Origin: Rotaria sp. Silwood1
Lineage: Eukaryota; Rotifera; Eurotatoria; Philodinida; Philodinidae
Reading direction: 5' to 3'
Length of the DNA stretch: 64,000 nt
Assembly (NCBI GenBank): GCA_905250075.1
Contig: CAJNOP010000173.1
Coordinates: forward strand, 207,253 to 271,252
The position numbers and the translations under genes were made by a program. Every line of letters begins with the position of its first letter. The first letter of the stretch is position 1. A model generated the notes under the pieces. The model had not been told where the DNA came from and searched no databases. It worked only from the letters and a program-made list of their open reading frames with translations. Shown piece after piece: positions 62,768 to 64,000 of the stretch.

Positions 62768-63151
62768 CTAGCAGAGGATTGCGCTCAGTGTCGCCGGGGT
62801 ATCGATGATTACCGTGCTGCCGCGTATGCCGGACCACATCCCGGTGATGGTTTGCGGCTCATTTCCCAGCGGCACCTTGAGAACCAGCGTCGTCGGAATT
62901 CGTCCGGTGGACAGCGGTACCTGTTCGTTGTAGGTGAATGCGGCAACCACAGGCGAAACGACGCCGTCTACCGAAATACCAAAATACCCTCCCGGAAAGT
63001 CCCTGCCCGTCGCGTAGGGCAGCGGTGCATTCAGGATGACGAGTGCCGCAGTACTGTTGCCCCCTTGGGTCGTGATGCTGAGGCCGGGAATTGGTACGAA
63101 CGTGCCGGAGTTTGTCGTATGTGTGCCATTCGTCTGCGCGTATAAGGCCAT
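62768..63151 (-). CDS. Bacterial-like small protein, candidate horizontal acquisition
   Basis: An intronless frame of 127 residues from ATG at 63151 (MALYAQTNGTHTTNSGTFV) to TAG at 62768. It is Thr/Gly/Pro/Val-rich with alternating hydrophobic residues, suggesting an all-beta fold (SITTQGGNSTAALVILN, YATGRDFPGGYFGISVDG, TTLVLKVPLGNEPQTITGMW, STVIIDTPATLSAIL). No signal peptide or membrane segment; function unknown. It sits in a GC-rich island of about 480 bp: for example 62821-62880 has 37 G+C of 60, against a strongly AT-rich background. GGGAGAG lies 5-11 bases before ATG, as a bacterial ribosome binding site would. It lies between telomere-like blocks 62281-62495 and 63211-63334. The reading is intact. 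A bacterial donor is inferred from composition, the RBS-like motif and style; contamination is unlikely given continuous AT-rich flanks but not excluded. Confidence 0.65.
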   Translation of the reverse strand: MALYAQTNGTHTTNSGTFVPIPGLSITTQGGNSTAALVILNAPLPYATGRDFPGGYFGISVDGVVSPVVAAFTYNEQVPLSTGRIPTTLVLKVPLGNEPQTITGMWSGIRGSTVIIDTPATLSAILC

Positions 63152-63210
63152 GATCGCTCTCCCGTTGTTTGATCTATAAAATCAATAAAAGTTTGAATGA
63201 GACAATATTG

Positions 63211-63334
63211 AGGGTATGGCTGAGATGTGAGTGTGGTGTGTGGGCGCGGGTGTGGTGGGTGTGTGGGGTGTAGGCGTGAATGTGAGTGTAGCTATTGATG
63301 AAAATGAAAGATCTCCACCCACATCCACCCACAT
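63211..63334. repeat. Telomere-like inverted block, right of the bacterial-like gene
   Basis: AGGGTATGGCTGAGATGTGA, then GTGTGGTGTGTGGGCGCGGG and GTGGTGGGTGTGTGGGGTGT form the G arm; TCCACCCACATCCACCCACA (63314-63333) is the much shorter C arm. Confidence 0.75.
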
Positions 63335-63519
63335 TTTTTAAGGTAAATGGAGAATGACCAACTGGTGCTTTAATGTATTCAAATAATGGAGCAACTAGCT
63401 ATGAGTGGCATTGCGGAGTGACGGCGACGAATGACTAGTCGCTGATATTGCAAGCGCACTTTGGATTTACTTCGTAAAAGATCTATGTGGAACCTAGGTT
63501 TATTGAGAATACTCAGGAG

Positions 63520-63690
63520 AGAAAACTGAGACTCCTGTACTTCACATACTTCACTCGTATTTGAAAATTGTGCTTGCAGTACTGTGAAGTCCGAGTGAAG
63601 TAAAAATGAAACAGACGTGAAACGGAGTGAAGCAAAGTGAAATATGAGTGAAGTACAAGTGAAAACACAAGTGAAGTACAGGGAAGTACG
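63520..63690. repeat. Degenerate GTGAAGTAC-type tandem repeat
   Basis: Variants of GAGTGAAGTACAAGTGAA recur about ten times over 63570-63690, preceded by inverted copies (ACTTCACATACTTCACTCG) at about 63538-63557. No coding content. Confidence 0.55.
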
Positions 63691-63764
63691 AGTTATTAGA
63701 GATTGCATGTCTTCGGAGAGTATCCCCGGAAACTCGATTATGTCCTAGGGTAAGATGTATAGAG

Positions 63765-64000
63765 ATAGATAGGTATAGGAGGTATAGGAGGTATAGGAGA
63801 TATAGGAGATATAGGAGATATAGGAGGTATAGGAGATATAGGAGATATAGGAGATATAGGAGATATAGGAGCTATAGGAGATATAGGAGATATAGGAGAT
63901 ATAGGAGATATAGGAGATATAGGAGGTATAGGAGATATAGGAGATATAGGAGGTATAGGAGATATAGGAGATATAGGAGATATAGGAGATATAGGAGATA
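63765..64000. repeat. 9-bp minisatellite TATAGGAGA, runs off the window
   Basis: About 25 tandem copies of TATAGGAGA with scattered TATAGGAGG and one TATAGGAGC variant, perfect in phase from about 63772 to the window end. Its full length is unknown. Confidence 0.9.

Noticed and set aside
62655-62837. Second minus-strand open frame in the GC-rich island
   Set aside because: It overlaps the end of the 127-residue gene in another frame and is most simply its shadow and 3' flank.

Overview
The window looks like a piece of an AT-rich, intron-bearing animal genome, most likely a bdelloid rotifer. Four things point there: very short introns (mostly 55-140 bp, GT-AG) in the genes that can be spliced; gene families I associate with bdelloids (ADP-ribosyltransferase with TPR tail, TRAF-like zinc-finger/MATH proteins, U-box/kinase and Kelch repeat proteins, single-exon two-membrane-segment ectodomain proteins); many decayed gene copies, as expected in a degenerate tetraploid; and repeated G-rich blocks close to TGTGGG, which I recall as the bdelloid telomere repeat. 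Genus is not determined. No CRISPR array, operon or bacterial gene block is present, apart from one bacterial-looking gene near the right end.

Layout. 0-8 kb, minus strand: remnants of two TRAF-like genes, one largely intact TRAF-like gene (4875-6446), a 100-N scaffold gap, then a broken half-ABC transporter of TAPL/ABCB9 type. 8-11 kb: a U-box/protein kinase pseudogene and a fragment of an ADP-ribosyltransferase N-terminus. 12.1-14.3 kb: a seven-exon gene with an E2-like domain and a long unknown C-terminal part, whose splice phases all join. 15-16 kb: a tRNA-like sequence and a transposase HTH fragment cut by a telomere-like block. 16.3-21.3 kb: an intact three-exon ART-TPR gene. 21-32 kb: mainly non-coding, with a Kelch pseudogene and several non-autonomous DNA elements, including a nested set at 27.9-30.8 kb. 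32-37.8 kb: three tandem paralogues of a two-membrane-segment, cysteine-rich ectodomain family. 37.8-46.4 kb: largely empty, with one short orphan gene. 46.5-48.7 kb: a decayed cytosolic purine 5'-nucleotidase (NT5C2/cN-II). 49.5-51.2 kb: a DNA element sharing its termini with one at 28.7 kb. 51.5-60.1 kb: a decayed DENND4-type Rab GEF gene. 61-64 kb: a fold-back element, two telomere-like blocks flanking a GC-rich bacterial-looking gene, and a 9-bp minisatellite that runs off the window.

The most unusual signal is structural. About fourteen blocks have a G-rich arm (GGGTGTGGGTGTGG-like) followed by a C-rich inverted arm, always in the G-then-C order expected of two telomere ends joined head to head. 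One block carries a nested transposon, one cuts a transposase fragment, and two bracket the bacterial-like gene. A second signal is a pair of elements with the same CCCAGGTC termini but entirely different families of short subterminal motifs. The clearly functional genes are the E2-like gene, the ART-TPR gene, the three two-membrane-segment genes and probably the TRAF-like gene. They share no pathway that the sequence reveals.
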